DNA from: Scleroderma bovista
Taxonomy: Eukaryota > Basidiomycota > Agaricomycetes > Boletales > Sclerodermataceae
Reading direction: 5' to 3'
NCBI GenBank assembly: GCA_037178675.1
Contig: JAYMGJ010000312.1
Coordinates: forward strand, 1 to 64,000
Length of the DNA: 64,000 nucleotides
Positions within the stretch are counted from its first letter, which is position 1. Each line of letters starts with the position of its first letter. Made by a program: the position numbers and the translations under genes. Below are positions 53,289-64,000 of this stretch, piece after piece. Below the pieces are notes generated by a model that saw only the letters and a list, made by a program, of their open reading frames with translations, searched no databases and was not told the DNA's origin.

Positions 53289-54707
53289 TCAGTCGTGCTT
53301 CCGCCTATCTATGGGTAATACCCTACTGAGCACCTTTGTCCGTTCGACAGGCCTCCTAGCATTCTTGTAGTGTTCCTGTCTTGCACCATTACTTGTAATT
53401 CCACTCATCTCGATCCCAGAACCTTCCTCCGCCTTCTCTGACGAGTTGCTTGGCACCTTATGATGACGACGCGGTTTGTGTCCAAAACTCCCCGTAATGC
53501 TCAATGCCCGAACGAGGATATCATTGAGCCATATCACGATAGCAAATATGGGCAGACGAATCGGAATTAACGGCGACGGGTACCGTCCAGAATCGTGCGA
53601 GTCAGACGCATGAAGTGGGTTATACGGATCTTGAGGCACAGGACGGGCAGTCATCGCCATGATGATATACTGGCACCGACGTCTCGAATTCAGAAGCTGC
53701 TGACGATTAGGAAGTGATAGGGCTGACGACGTACCGCAGGGAATAAAAGGGCAAATAAGGCAGCGTTTGCAAGTCCGCTTCCCCATGTGCAGATAGCAGC
53801 AGAAGGAAAGCCGAATGCGAAGTAGTAGACCCAACGTTCCTCGAGGTGTCTCACCCTGCTGGCGAGAGATAGACCACGGGCGATCCATATGAATCTATTT
53901 CGGAACATATCAGTCGGTTATCTCTCGACGCTATCAAATCCGCATTACTCGAAGCAATAATATCTGCACGGATATTAGTCCGGGAGAGGAGCGGGAGGTA
54001 GTGGATGGAGCACGAACGCATCAGACCAGCACATGAATGCAAAACCGATAAACGGGCCAACACGAGGGATCGCACCAAGGGCAAAAGAGACAATCACAGA
54101 CGTAAGCACCATCACTGCGCGATAAGCCGAGGTGGCTAGCATAGTCAGCATGCCATTATATGTCACGGGCTGGGCTTGTACGGCACGATTGCCATGCTGA
54201 AGCACAAAAGTGCGCTTGGCGATCAGAGTGCACCACGAGCTCTGCAGACACAACCTTGGTCAACCATGGTTTTTTGGAAACAGACACGCTGCTGACATTG
54301 AGATAGAAGGATACACTGACGACGGGGATGAGCCACAGGATTTGATAGAACCACCCGACGTTGCGGCGCAGCCAGTTCGGGTGGTTGTGCACGAGCGGTT
54401 GGAGCAACAAATCGAAGGTGTAAATGGACGCCAACGAGAGCGAGTTGAGGAGGAGTGACTTGAGGATGTTGGACCGTATCTCAGGGTCGCTGTGTGCACG
54501 CTCTCAAACACGCAAACGGTGATACAAGAGTGTGTACCTTGTGGCGGTCCAGACGACCCGATCCCACCTAAATGCATCGAAGAGGCCTCCTAGGAAGCAT
54601 TTCGTCTGGAGCCAGAGCGTCTCGTGGAAGGAGAGGAATGCGGGGTAGGCGGCGCGGGAACTGGACTGGTGGCGTGCGGTGTAGTCATAGGGTGCATGTC
54701 TCGACAT
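53289..54707 (-). CDS. EI24: EI24-like ER membrane protein (380 aa)
   Basis: Six exons on the minus strand: 54538-54707, 54297-54489, 54018-54241, 53949-53963, 53735-53894, 53289-53669; introns 48-65 bp. Several hydrophobic segments (YQILWLIPVVSVSFYL, AVMVLTSVIVSFALGA, FALLFPA, IFAIVIWLNDILV) mark a multi-pass membrane protein. The signature YYCFEFIWIARG...HLEERWVYYFAFGFPSA matches the CFEY...ER-W-YYFGFGLP region of EI24/PIG8, an ER protein linked to autophagy and cell death in animals. The fourth exon has only 15 bases and encodes the core of this signature; all exon lengths sum to 381 codons. The C-terminal tail is polar. Confidence 0.9.
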
Positions 54708-55727
54708 GGAGGCTCTCCAGCGAAATGGTCTGATACACTCGCTGTGTTCTTCGTGAGAGTCTTCAGTAGGAGTGAAGTTGGGTCCTGTTGTAGTGAGATT
54801 TGCCTTTCTGAACGACGACAGGTGGGATCAAACTCGGATTACCCAATGTGGCACTCACTCGGCACCTGCATCGGAGTCCCCGGAGTCCGACCAAGTGTTC
54901 CCCTCGTCCTTGTCGTCCCGGATCTACATTCGTAGGCAGAAGTTACACTAGTCACTTGGATTCCGTACAGGCAAGCATTGCCTCTGGTTGATAGTCACCT
55001 TCTCGTGCTCACTGGGTAGTGGATATCACTCTTCATAAACGAAATGGACAGGTAGATAGCGAATACTACGGAGGAGCTAGAGAGTCATTCCACCGCCATA
55101 CAGGCTAGTTTAACGGGCGGCCGACAACGTCCGACAATGTTCGTCCAAGCGGTTAGTTTGTCCTTTCCCTGTCCGGAGCTTATCTTCATATCTTGGATCC
55201 ATCGATCACTCTCAACACTAGTCTGAAACAGTCCAAAACCACTTTCCCCAATGACGCAAGGGCTGATCCTATGAGTACAGAGGAGATTTGAAGGGATATG
55301 TCCCTCTCCTGGCCATTCCCCGATGCACCTCCTCCTCGGAACACTCCCTATCCCACCTTCGACTCACCTGAGATTCAACTTAGTGATCAAGTGGGATGGA
55401 CAGCAGCATAAAGATTCAGGGGAAGGCCATATACATGTTCGAGAGAATCTGAGAGGGCTCATAGGATCAGAGAATTACAACACAAGTACGCCACCAGAAT
55501 GCGAGTCACAATAATAAAAAGAGAGAGAAGAAACCGAGATACGAGAAAGTAGACATGTCAAGTGATGAGAAGCTACAACATGTGAAGTCGAGCGTATGGT
55601 AGGTGGGATTAGGGGTGTCACTCGCTAGCCGCTTTCTGTAAAAAATATCTCACAAGAGTACACTTCAAGTTGATTTCTTTGCAGTCTTGATGATAATGAG
55701 ATCACATCCCCCCTGGTAAAAATGCGG
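54708..55727. other. Intergenic, no gene recognised
   Basis: Upstream of EI24 and downstream of histone H1. Frames are short and without motifs. Confidence 0.6.
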
Positions 55728-56922
55728 TCACACCTTTTTGCTTGTAGCAGACGCTCTAGCAGCGGGCTTCTTCCCTGACTTCTTGGTGGCAGCTGCCTTG
55801 GCCCTGGCAGAAGCACTCGAACCGGTGACGGCCTGCAGATGTAATATGTTTGCCAAGTTCGGTGGGGAGACAAGTTATCACGGTACCTTCTTAGCGGTCC
55901 CCCGCTTGGCAGTCGAGGTAGTCTTCTTTGCCGGTGCGGGCTTCTTACCTGCTAGGGTCTTCTTGGGTGCAGCTGCTGCCTTTGCTTTCGATGCAGACAC
56001 AGATTTAGGTACAGGTTTAGCAGCCTTGGTTTCGGTACGTCTCTTCGCAGAGGCAGGTGTAGCCTTTGCCTTGGATGCGACCTTCTTGGCAATGGCGGAT
56101 TTGGTGGTGGTCGCCTTGGTGGTAGCGGTCTTCGCGGGACGTGCTTTGGTGGTGGACTTGGATGCTGGAGCCTTTGCGGGTTTGTTCTGCCAATGGTACT
56201 ATCATCAGGGTCAGACGTCACGTGCTATGAAAGTGCACGGACCTCCTTGGAGGCAGATGTATCAGCAGGCCTGCTGCTCTTGGGTGGGAGTTTCACCCGC
56301 CCCGATGGTCCTTAGATGATAGGGTTAGTGTGAGAGAATGTCCAGCGGGAAGCGATAAGGGATCACCTTTGGGCAAAACGAAAATGCCCTTCTCAGCGCC
56401 AGTCGCAATGGCACGAGCGAGTTGCGTGTTCTGAGCATTGCCGATCTGCAGCTTGTATTGCTCTTCGACATACCTGATAAGAGGATTAAGGCCCGGCATC
56501 GAGCTGAGACAGCTATGTAAAAACACACTTCTTAATATGGGGGCGGGATACGCCCTGGCGGGAGTCTTCAGTGCTGGCAGTGATGCACTCCTATTTTGAT
56601 GGACGACGTCAGGATAAGATTCAAGCCAGGAGATTGATGCACTCGATGTGGAGCTCCAGCAGCGCCCAGAACCGGTGGCACCACGATATGACTAAGAGGG
56701 ATAGCGGGATAGCGACCCCGCCCCGCCTCAGAGGGCGGACAGTGCCCCAAGCCATAAGTGATGTCCCCCAGCCGTGGACGTGTGGTTCTAATGTAGTGAC
56801 TAAAGTGGAGGCAGCTAACAAACCTTGATCATATCAATCCAGCTTGGATGAGTTGGTGCGGGCCGTGCGGCAGCCTTCTTGGTGGTCGACTTAGTGACAG
56901 AGGTGGTGTGTTTGGCGGACAT
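55728..56922 (-). CDS. Linker histone H1 (246 aa)
   Basis: Exons on the minus strand: 56824-56922, 56529-56590, 56367-56473, 56243-56310, 55887-56186, 55728-55832; introns of 233, 55, 56, 56 and 54 bp. The H15 winged-helix domain covers about residues 25-95 (HPSWIDMIK, ECITAS...GVSRPHIKKYVEEQYKL, ARAIATGAEKGIFVLPKGPSGRVKL). A long Lys/Ala/Pro/Thr-rich tail follows (KPAKAPASKSTTKARPAKT). It binds linker DNA at the nucleosome dyad and compacts chromatin. The first intron is unusually long for this window. The final GTGTGA could instead open another small intron, adding a few codons. Confidence 0.94.
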
Positions 56923-57589
56923 CTTGAGACTGGTTGCAAGTCGATATGCAACTGTGGTTGTTGTTCTTGGTGTGAGTGGTGGACGTGGGAGTCTGGAGGG
57001 TAAACCGATGAAGTCGCGCAGGGGATGGTGGTGGTTTAAGAGAGGGGAGTGTTAAAACTCCGAGGGCGCGTCCTGTGATCAACAAACTCAATTCCACCAA
57101 GTCACGTGAGTCGATATGGGAGACGCGCATGACGCGACTGGATTGCAGTCGCGCACCTCTCGGGACCATCTACTTGTGCTTGGCCACGAAGATGGGGGCA
57201 AAACCAGGTGTTATAGCAAGAAAAAAGGCGGAAAAGTAGGCAACTAAGGTGTAGCATGTGCACGACCAAAATCATCGCCGTAGCACTCGAGTACGGACAT
57301 AAATATCACCGGCGTTGTTTGGGGAGTCTTTACTTTTACTCGTATTTAACCTGGAGGCTGTTGAAGTAGAATTTTTCAACGGCTGCTTGTTTTTTGGGAC
57401 TGCAAGACATTCGGTGTGTTGGGGAGGCAATGAACAGGGACGCGATGCATCCAAAAAAGGAACGCGTCTTGCGCCGTCCAAATCAGGAAATACATGTATG
57501 ACGTTGCCACGCGCCGATCTTAGATCTGTCGGCATCCGGATCGCGCCGGTGCAAAGTTTGTTGGGCGTCCGAATCCAAGTTTGGCTTCC
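56923..57589. promoter_or_regulatory. Divergent intergenic region, histone H1 / MZM1
   Basis: These 667 bp separate the starts of H1 (minus) and MZM1 (plus) and must contain both promoters. No TATA box is placed with confidence. The minus-strand frame 57520-57702 is antisense to MZM1 exon 1 and is not called. Confidence 0.55.
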
Positions 57590-58185
57590 ATGGCTCTGAC
57601 AACTCTCAGAGCAGCTGCACGGTCAGCGTATCGCGACTTGTTGAGGGCATCGTCTTCTACGTTTGCAGGTATGCACGCCTTTTTGTGCTTTTGAGAAGCC
57701 ATTCAATGCAGTCGTACAGGAGATGAGCCAGTGCAGCGAGGTAATAGCGCTTTTGCCGCCGACAACGTTTTGTACTCATATGGACGTAGCATTCCGCGTG
57801 AAGATGCGCACAGAGACTCTTTTGCTAGAGGGCACTGCACAGAATGACCCACAGCAAGTCGAGGAGAAAATCCAGCTTGCAAAGGACCTTGCGGTGATGC
57901 TGCGCAGGAACGTCGTACAGGCACACAGGATCGAGAGTGACTCAGCTGGTGATGCCTGGAGTACGTATAAGATAACCAGCGGATAGTATGACACTGCTGA
58001 CGCCACTGGCAGGTCTTCGCTTCACCAAAGACACTGAGCTAGGAGACAATTCAACGATCAAGAACCCTCCTCCAATGCAGTCAGGTCGTCGTGCACGGAA
58101 GCTCGAGAAAGGAGCTACTTCGTCAGTATTATTTTCAGTTTTTGAGCGTACCTCTTCTGAGGTCGTGCTTACCATAGATTTATAG
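57590..58185 (+). CDS. MZM1: LYR-motif complex III assembly factor, MZM1/LYRM7-like (147 aa)
   Basis: Exons: 57590-57668, 57720-57740, 57790-57960, 58013-58185; introns of 51, 49 and 52 bp. The N-terminus has the LYR-type helix ARSAYRDLLRASSSTFAGD, then AFRVKMRTET, DLAVMLRRNVVQAHRI and the ending LRFTKDTELGDNSTIKNPP typical of Mzm1/LYRM7. These chaperones hold the Rieske iron-sulfur protein in the mitochondrial matrix before complex III insertion. Exon 2 is only 21 bases. The last residues after about 130 are uncertain, because splicing into the next gene's first exon is conceivable. Confidence 0.87.
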
Positions 58186-58259
58186 GCCCTGCTGCTCCGC
58201 CTGAGCCCTCTCTTCCACGCAACTACTCGGCGTTGAAAAGAGCGCACAAGCAGCGTAAT

Positions 58260-58720
58260 ATGCCGGAGTTGCATGAAGAGGATATAGATGAATCGTTCGT
58301 GCGCGGTAGGGGTTTCAAGCTGTGAACGACGGAGCTCCCTTGCTGATTTCCCTCAGGGAGCGGGCCAGGCGGCCAGTCGATAAACAAGACCAAGAATAAC
58401 GTCCAACTCTTGCACAAGCCCACTGGCATCCGTGTGTCATGTCAAGAAACTCGCTCTTTACAGACTAATCGTATGCTTGCGCGACGCCAACTACTCCAAA
58501 AGGCGTGTACTTGTTAAACCCCACTCATTTGTCAGTGCATAGTACTAATGTTGATCTGGTCATGTCACTTCCAATACCATACAATGTTTAGTTGGATAAA
58601 CTACATAATCCTGGCCTTTCGAAATCTGAGCTTCAGCGAGCAAAACAGCTTGAGAGAGAGCGTCAGCGACGTAAGAAGGCGAAGAAAAGGGCAAAGAAGA
58701 AAGAGCTGGATGCACAATAG
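58260..58720 (+). CDS. GGQ-domain mitochondrial release-factor-like protein (RSO55/MTRFR type), 5' end uncertain
   Basis: Exons: 58260-58305, 58357-58502, 58592-58720. The sequence [31 protein letters not shown] holds the GGQ peptidyl-tRNA hydrolysis motif. It continues [19 protein letters not shown] and [13 protein letters not shown] and ends in a Lys/Arg-rich helix, as in C12orf65/Rso55-type ribosome rescue factors that act on stalled mitoribosomes. From this Met it gives 106 aa, shorter than usual; the frame is open upstream to about 58187 (LPRNYSALKRAHKQRN), so the true start with a targeting peptide lies upstream. The second intron starts GC rather than GT. Confidence 0.83.
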
Positions 58721-58824
58721 AATTCAATATAAGGACTTGGTCTGCAGATCTTCGAATACATACTTGATTATGTAATGTAGCAGCCTTTTGGACAAACGCA
58801 TCGAGCTTTGCAACCTTTGCTACC

Positions 58825-60779
58825 ATGTCGGCTCCGCACCAAGGGATGTACTCCTTGGCGACTTTAATCAAGCGGTGAGCACTTCTTAACACTTTTTGAG
58901 AACATTCCTTGATACAGATGGTCAGATTGGAGGCAGTCGCGTCACGATTCGAGGACTTCGAAGTGTCTGCACGCCAATCTTTGACGCAGGGGAACGTCAG
59001 TGCCATACTGGATGGCTCAGTACCTCACACCGCACACCCGCCAAGACAGGGGCTATCATCACCACCGGCCATCGTCGTCGAGCCAGTGACACCGCCGAGT
59101 GTGGTAGCATTCGATACGATCGTTATTGATGGGAAGCTCAGTCCATTCCTGGAGCTCACAAAGGCGTTTGCACCTCAGTTATTGATCGATCAGGTCAGCT
59201 CGCTCCACTCATTTAGCTGTACAGATTCTTACCGAAGCTAGGCCACGCTCTTTGCCGACGAGCTGCGTCAGCTGCGCGAAATCCTGCTCATCGCTGCAGC
59301 ATGCAAGAAGCCAGACACGGCCAAATTCACCGAGTTATTGAGTCCTCTGCAGGTCTTCATTCAAAAAGTATCAAGTGTCCGGGACTCCGCGCGGAAGGAG
59401 AGAGAATGGTCCAATCATTTCTCAACTCTTGTCGAGGGCTCCGTGTGTGTGGGCTGGATCAATATTGTATACTTCCGTTTTTTTCTGCACGAAATCCAAT
59501 CATTTCACAATAGTACATAGGAACCGAAGCCCGCAGCATTTCTCAGCGACACCAAGGATTCTACTAAGTTCTATTCGGATAGAGTGCTGAAGGAATTCAA
59601 GGCGAAGTAAGTAACTCGACTCCGGTCATCCGTACTTCGATCTTAATTTCCATGTAAGAGACCCGAGGCATGCAGAATGGGTTCGTGCTTTCATCGGGAT
59701 TGTCGATGAGATGAAACGCTATGTCCTGGAGAATCACCCAGCTGGGCTTGTGTGGAATACCTCGGTGAGGTCTCTATTAAGCACAAGTGGCACTTATGAT
59801 TGACCAGCCTCCATAGGGGATCCCCGTTTCAGAGTATAAGGCCCCTTCATCAACACCTGCACCGTCTGACGCAGCGCCGCCCCCTCCGCCCCCGCCCCCA
59901 CCTCCGCCACCTGCTGAAGCAACTCCAGGAGCTCCAGGAGCGGGTGGCGTTGCAGCTGTGTTCGCCGACCTAAACCGCGGAGCCGAGGTGACGAAGGGTC
60001 TAAGGAAGGTGGACAAGAGTGAAATGACCCACAAGAACCCAGCTCTCCGTGCTGGCAATGTGGCTCCTGCATCACCAAGCGCAGCAGGTAGGTGGTTTAC
60101 TTTGGAAAGAAACCCGCGTTTCATCTGTTCTAGCTGGTAAGAAACCCGTGAAGCCGACCAAACCGCAAGCTTTGATGGGAAAGAAGCCTGCCAAATTTGC
60201 TTTGGAGAACAACAAGTGGATTATTGTTTGTCCCTTCCCTCCCCGTCTATCTTATAGCCTAATGTAAATTGGATAGGAATACCAAGAGAACGAATCCAAT
60301 CTGGTGGTCTCTGACACAGAAATCAGCCAAATTATCAACATATTTGGCTGCAAGAATACCACGGTTATTGTTAAGGGTAAAGTGAATGCGGTGACAATGT
60401 GTGAGTCGAGCTGTGCGGTATCCGAATTCCGATTGACATGCTGTGCATCGGCCCATCAGTGAATTGTACCAAGACGTCCGTGCTGGTGGATTCCGTCATT
60501 TCCTCGATTGAAATCATAAAGTCAGCTTTATTTGCGCTGCAGATCACCGGCACTGCACCAACAATCCAGGTGGACTCGACGGACTCTGGACAGATATACC
60601 TTTCGAAAGCGTGTCTTGGCGTGGAAATCACCACAGCCAAGTGCAGCGCTATCAACGTGAGTTTACCGGTGGAAGGCGAGGAGGACGGGATATTCGAAGA
60701 GCAGGCTGTGCCGGAGATGTTGAAGTCGGTTGTAAAGGACGGAAAACTGGTTACATCTGTCGTCCAACACGTTGGTTGA
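58825..60779 (+). CDS. SRV2: Adenylyl cyclase-associated protein CAP/Srv2 (513 aa)
   Basis: Nine exons: 58825-58874, 58926-59193, 59242-59466, 59521-59606, 59659-59764, 59817-60087, 60134-60225, 60277-60400, 60460-60779; introns 46-59 bp. It opens MSAPHQGMYSLATLIKRLEA, the cyclase-binding helix, followed by the helical folded domain (GWINIEPKPAAFL, HAEWVRAFIGIVDEMKRYV). A poly-Pro run lies near residue 265, then a WH2-like actin-binding segment (GLRKVDKSEMTHKNP) and the CARP beta-helix (NKWIIEYQENE, CTKTSVLVDSV, VVQHVG at the end). CAP recycles cofilin-bound ADP-actin and couples Ras-cAMP signalling to the cytoskeleton. Exon phases are consistent throughout. Confidence 0.97.
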
Positions 60780-60940
60780 CTGTAGAGTTGTGTTTAGTAT
60801 CGAGAATGTTACTACGATGTTGGTTGATACTTTACAGCCCTCCTTCGAGTGATTATTATTACATAATCAATTTGTCGTCTTGCACGCATAGATTCTGCTT
60901 CGTCTCAGGCTCTCAGCTGGCTGCAGTCCGGTGATTCAGT
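60780..60940. other. Intergenic spacer
   Basis: Short region between CAP and the next frame; contains CAP 3' UTR and nothing else recognised. Confidence 0.6.
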
Positions 60941-62034
60941 ATGGCAAGCAAAAGGCCCCCTACGTCAGACAGCACGGACTCAAACACGATCATCGCCAAA
61001 AAAAATGAAAACGGAAGACGAGATGGAAGAAGACTTCGTTTCGTATCTTCTAACCAAAGACAAATCCGCTGCTGTCAAAATCATAAACCAAATAGCTAAC
61101 GAAATTTCTATCACTTGGGAAGATTTGGAGAACGCAAGGGAAGAGCCAAAGCCTCCGTTCTCCGGTGCTCGTTGGGCTGATGTTGCCCCTATGTTCGGGC
61201 TGAACCCCGAAAGGAGCATACGTCAGTTACCTGATTTCTCCGTCCCTCGAGCGACTCTTCCCCCTTCGTTTCAAAAACGAATTATGGTTGAATCGGTGCA
61301 ATGGTTAGACGTGTATGGAGAGAGAGGATGGCATGACAAGGAGGCTGCCCGTGTGCGCCTTATGGATGCAGTATAGTCAAGCAATTCCCATCCGTTCTTC
61401 ATAGTATTCACCCTTTCGTTCAGTGGTGCATTCCTGTCTGTGCCTTATTTAAAGGGCGTGTGCTTGATAGGCCAGAAAGTCTGATGCCCGGCACATCGGG
61501 GGGGATGGTTGAGCATGAACTTTTCGTGATGGGAGGAGTCATCCTTCTGGTTATGGAGCTGAAGCTTTCCTTGCACGACGAAAAAGACTATCTCGCACAG
61601 GTCCTCCTCGAATTATCTTGTGAGTAATGTCTTTACTTTTGGGGGTCACATGATCTAAACATCATACTTACCCTCAAGCGGCACAAAAGATGAACTCTGA
61701 TAAAGAGTTCGACCCACAGCCAAAGGTGTATGCAGTCCTTACAGACCTGAGGAGCTTCCTTTTTCTTTCTTTTGATGGGGAGACCTTCTGCGTGGATGAG
61801 GAGATTATTGTGTCTGATAAAACAAGGCCATGCTTTCTGAAGGGAATGGCAGATGGTAGGCACTCATTCTGTGAGTCTGACATCTGGATAGTTGCGGACC
61901 GTTTATTTTCTATGATACTTGAGGGCTATATTTCAACCCTGCGGGCAGTTGTCGATTGGTCAAACAAAAGGGGGGAAATTGGTGATGTAAATATTTATTA
62001 TTATTTTGTCCCTTTCAGCATTCAGAATCAATAG
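60941..62034 (+). pseudogene. Unnamed protein with nuclease-like E-x-K motif, two frame offsets
   Basis: A possible start at 60941 (MASKRPPTSDST) is out of frame with the main body, the offset falling on eight A at 60998-61005; the body frame has its own ATG at 61005. It reads LLTKDKSAAVKIINQIANEI and MVESVQWLDVYGERGWHD, then loses frame near 61345-61376. The continuation is CAPYGCSIVKQFPSVLHSI, GRVLDRPESLMPGTS and GGVILLVMELKLSL. After an intron (61620-61678) follow AQKMNSDKEF, PKVYAVLTDLRSFLFLSFDG and LEGYISTLRAVV. A hydrophobic strand ending E-L-K recalls PD-(D/E)XK nucleases; I only infer this. The body could be a pseudogene, or the offsets could be sequencing errors. Confidence 0.5.
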
Positions 62035-64000
62035 GTCTCAAAACATAATTCTGCCCAAATTGGACTACCCACTCCACCAAATTTGAGGCTCCCGGGTGTA
62101 AGCAGTGTTCAATCCTATGGTATATGATGCTGAATAGCACTCCAGACAACAAGGGACTCACTCAGTGCTTGGACCAAAGCACTGCTTACGGCACAGCAGG
62201 CACAGGATGCACTGTGCAACTGTAACCAATCCTCTGTAAAAGCCTGGGATGCGGATGGTGAAGAAGGCTTATGTGTCTTAGAAAAAAGGTAAAAATATTT
62301 CAGAGCTATCTCAGATTTGGATGTTCCTGATGTGTCTCGATGCCAGTGTATCATACCTGGCCAAGGTTGCTTCCTATCCAGAATTGGCAGACTTGGATCA
62401 GGAACAGCTCATGAAGGAGGTTGAACAAGTTGTTACTTCAAGGTGCACACCATAATCTCTCTTATGAGTGGAGATTGTTGGGGACAATGATATGCACTTC
62501 CTTGTGTTTACTTTACCAAGTTTGTACTTAATTTTCCATTGGTATCTGTTTCCATTGTTCACCAATGATAAGTCTTCCTGGAGCACTTGAGGACCTACCC
62601 CCACATGTCCAAACAGACCTATGCAAAGTGAGATGCAACAGCCACGGCGGTCATGCTCATCTTTTGACTATGACATGGAAGTGCCTCATCAGCCATCATT
62701 CCTGGAGGTATGTATTTAATACAGTGCATCTTTCGTCTGTGCAAACACGGCCCCGGACACAGGTTCAACAAGAGTCCAAGTGACATCATGTGAGGAAATG
62801 CAAAGACTACATGCCTGAGTTGCCCCAACGAGCCCAGAGGGTAACAGCGATGCAAGACAAGACGAGTGTAACACAAAGAACAATGCAGCGATGTAGTCCG
62901 CACGACGAAGCGACCAGTGAAAGAGTGAGACCAAAGACGCAGAAACAAAGCAGACAGAGAGGTGCGAGGACGGCTGATGGAGCGTGCGAGTCCAGCGAGA
63001 AAACCGACGATGAGAACAAGCGAGTCTGCGCAAGCGCAACAAGTACGACAAGACGTCTTGACCACGACCAGACCGCAAACAACGTAACCACGACCACGAC
63101 AGAGAAAGGGGAGACACTTGACGCGACTGAACAACGGAAAGCGGCCATTGACGAGCGAGCAAATACCAGTGATCCATTTTGTTGCAAATTGTCAATCATA
63201 ATCACTAAAACCACATTAAGAAAGCCAAACGATAGATTAGTAGTTCCTTCGTCGCGATCGGCAGTGAACCTTAAGGGGTGGCAGACACGGGAGGTGAACC
63301 CCAAACCAAAAGTCTACCTTCTTCGCTCATTCGTTCTGTATTATAGATGTATGGGGTCGCCTAACGCGGCAAGAACTGTATAATGCTTTACCGCCAGGTA
63401 CGCTGTCGCATTCTCTGCACACAGATTTCGCCCGCAGTGCAACAGTTACCGCAGGAAACACAGGAGTTGATACAGCAAGCTGCCACTGTGAAAGAAGAGG
63501 CGGGCCACAAGCGCAAACGGTTGGGCAAAAACGAGCGGCAAGGGCATTGGCGGGCGACCCGTCGCAAAATATCTAATGGCATGGATATACGAGCCTGTGA
63601 GCTGGCAGACAAGTAACTGTTGACTACATGCAGTTGCCTACCGAAGAGGAAGGACGCAACAGGTAGGCTATGTGCGCCTGTGGATGCCACAGGCAATAGC
63701 GCTGTCCAACGTGCAGTCTATGTAGTTTGCGCGCGCGAGTTGATGACCCACGAAGGTATAACTACCTTCCATGTTCCGTTGAACAGGTCTGATGAGTATG
63801 AGAATCATTATAGGGGAACACCAAAGTATTACAGACATACCGAATGCCATGCAATCACACATGAAACCGTTGCATGAGCATGCCACCAATACTCTATGGG
63901 AAGGACTTCTCATCTTGTCCACTCTGATCGATCACGATGGTAAAGGGTGGGGGTGTTACGAGTGTCATCGCGTACTGTGTGCGAACCAAATGCCTAAATT
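62035..64000. other. No gene firmly recognised
   Basis: A short coding-like stretch occurs near 62343-62440 (+: YLAKVASYPELADLDQEQLM) without context. The 197-codon frame 62790-63383 (+) is Thr/Arg/Asp-rich, lacks any motif and has a long antisense partner, so it is not called. The window ends without another recognisable gene. Confidence 0.5.

Noticed and set aside
57272..57702. Minus-strand gene opposite MZM1 exon 1
   Set aside because: The frames are antisense to a recognisable LYR-motif exon and show no family signature.
58560..59006. 148-codon minus-strand frame
   Set aside because: Overlaps the first CAP exons and the release-factor end, whose families are clear; the antisense product has no motif.
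62790..63383. 197-codon plus-strand frame
   Set aside because: Thr/Arg/Asp-rich, no motif, with long open frames on the opposite strand as well; likely non-coding.

Overview
The window comes from a fungal nuclear genome, almost certainly a mushroom-forming basidiomycete (Agaricomycetes). The host genes carry many 46-90 bp GT-AG introns with CTRAC-type branch sites. They include a class I hydrophobin and the usual single-copy eukaryotic genes, and the left two thirds is built of fungal Ty3/gypsy chromoviruses and Ty1/copia elements. No exact species can be named from the sequence alone.

Positions 1-43,483 are transposon-dominated. The core is one Ty3/gypsy chromovirus on the minus strand (Gypsy-1, 5574-39543, target duplication CATGT, 371-bp LTRs). 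It has been broken by three insertions: a Ty1/copia element (8420-18170, TSD TTTGC), a second gypsy element (Gypsy-2, 19118-26991, TSD AGATG) and a terminal-inverted-repeat element (B, 29001-39007). Each host was hit again. The copia carries a 1455-bp TG...CA insertion (10744-12198, TSD ACCGT) with a 17-bp minisatellite. Element B carries a ~277-bp solo LTR (29432-29708) and a third gypsy element (Gypsy-3, 30003-38093) whose two 690-bp LTRs look identical and whose gag and pol are open. Two more elements of the same TIR type as B lie outside (A, 1619-3322; C, 39986-43483), and a second copy of the solo LTR is at 59-333.

Gypsy-2 and Gypsy-3 belong to one family. Both have gag and pol joined by a textbook -1 frameshift signal (A AAA AAT, 7-nt spacer, 10-bp stem). 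Both also carry, between pol and the 3' LTR, an extra gene in the opposite orientation with its own TATA box and a 56-bp intron. This gene encodes a coiled-coil protein with a six-cysteine Zn-cluster-like motif, and the motif spacing is preserved in the decayed copy. The copia has its own extra reading frame of about 770 codons between the 5' LTR and gag. Differences within LTR pairs are almost all CpG to TpG/CpA transitions, pointing to decay of methylated cytosines. These are the most unusual observations in the window.

Positions 43,484-64,000 are ordinary host DNA: a hydrophobin (44056-44528), tRNA-Glu(CTC) with a nearby antisense relic, CDC25 phosphatase, an IAH1-type SGNH esterase divergent from tRNA-splicing endonuclease subunit SEN34, an EI24-like ER membrane protein, histone H1, the LYR-motif complex III assembly factor MZM1/LYRM7, a GGQ-containing mitochondrial release-factor-like protein, cyclase-associated protein (CAP/Srv2), and a frameshifted member of an unnamed family with a nuclease-like E-x-K motif. 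All exon boundaries were derived by hand from splice signals, frame continuity and family motifs.
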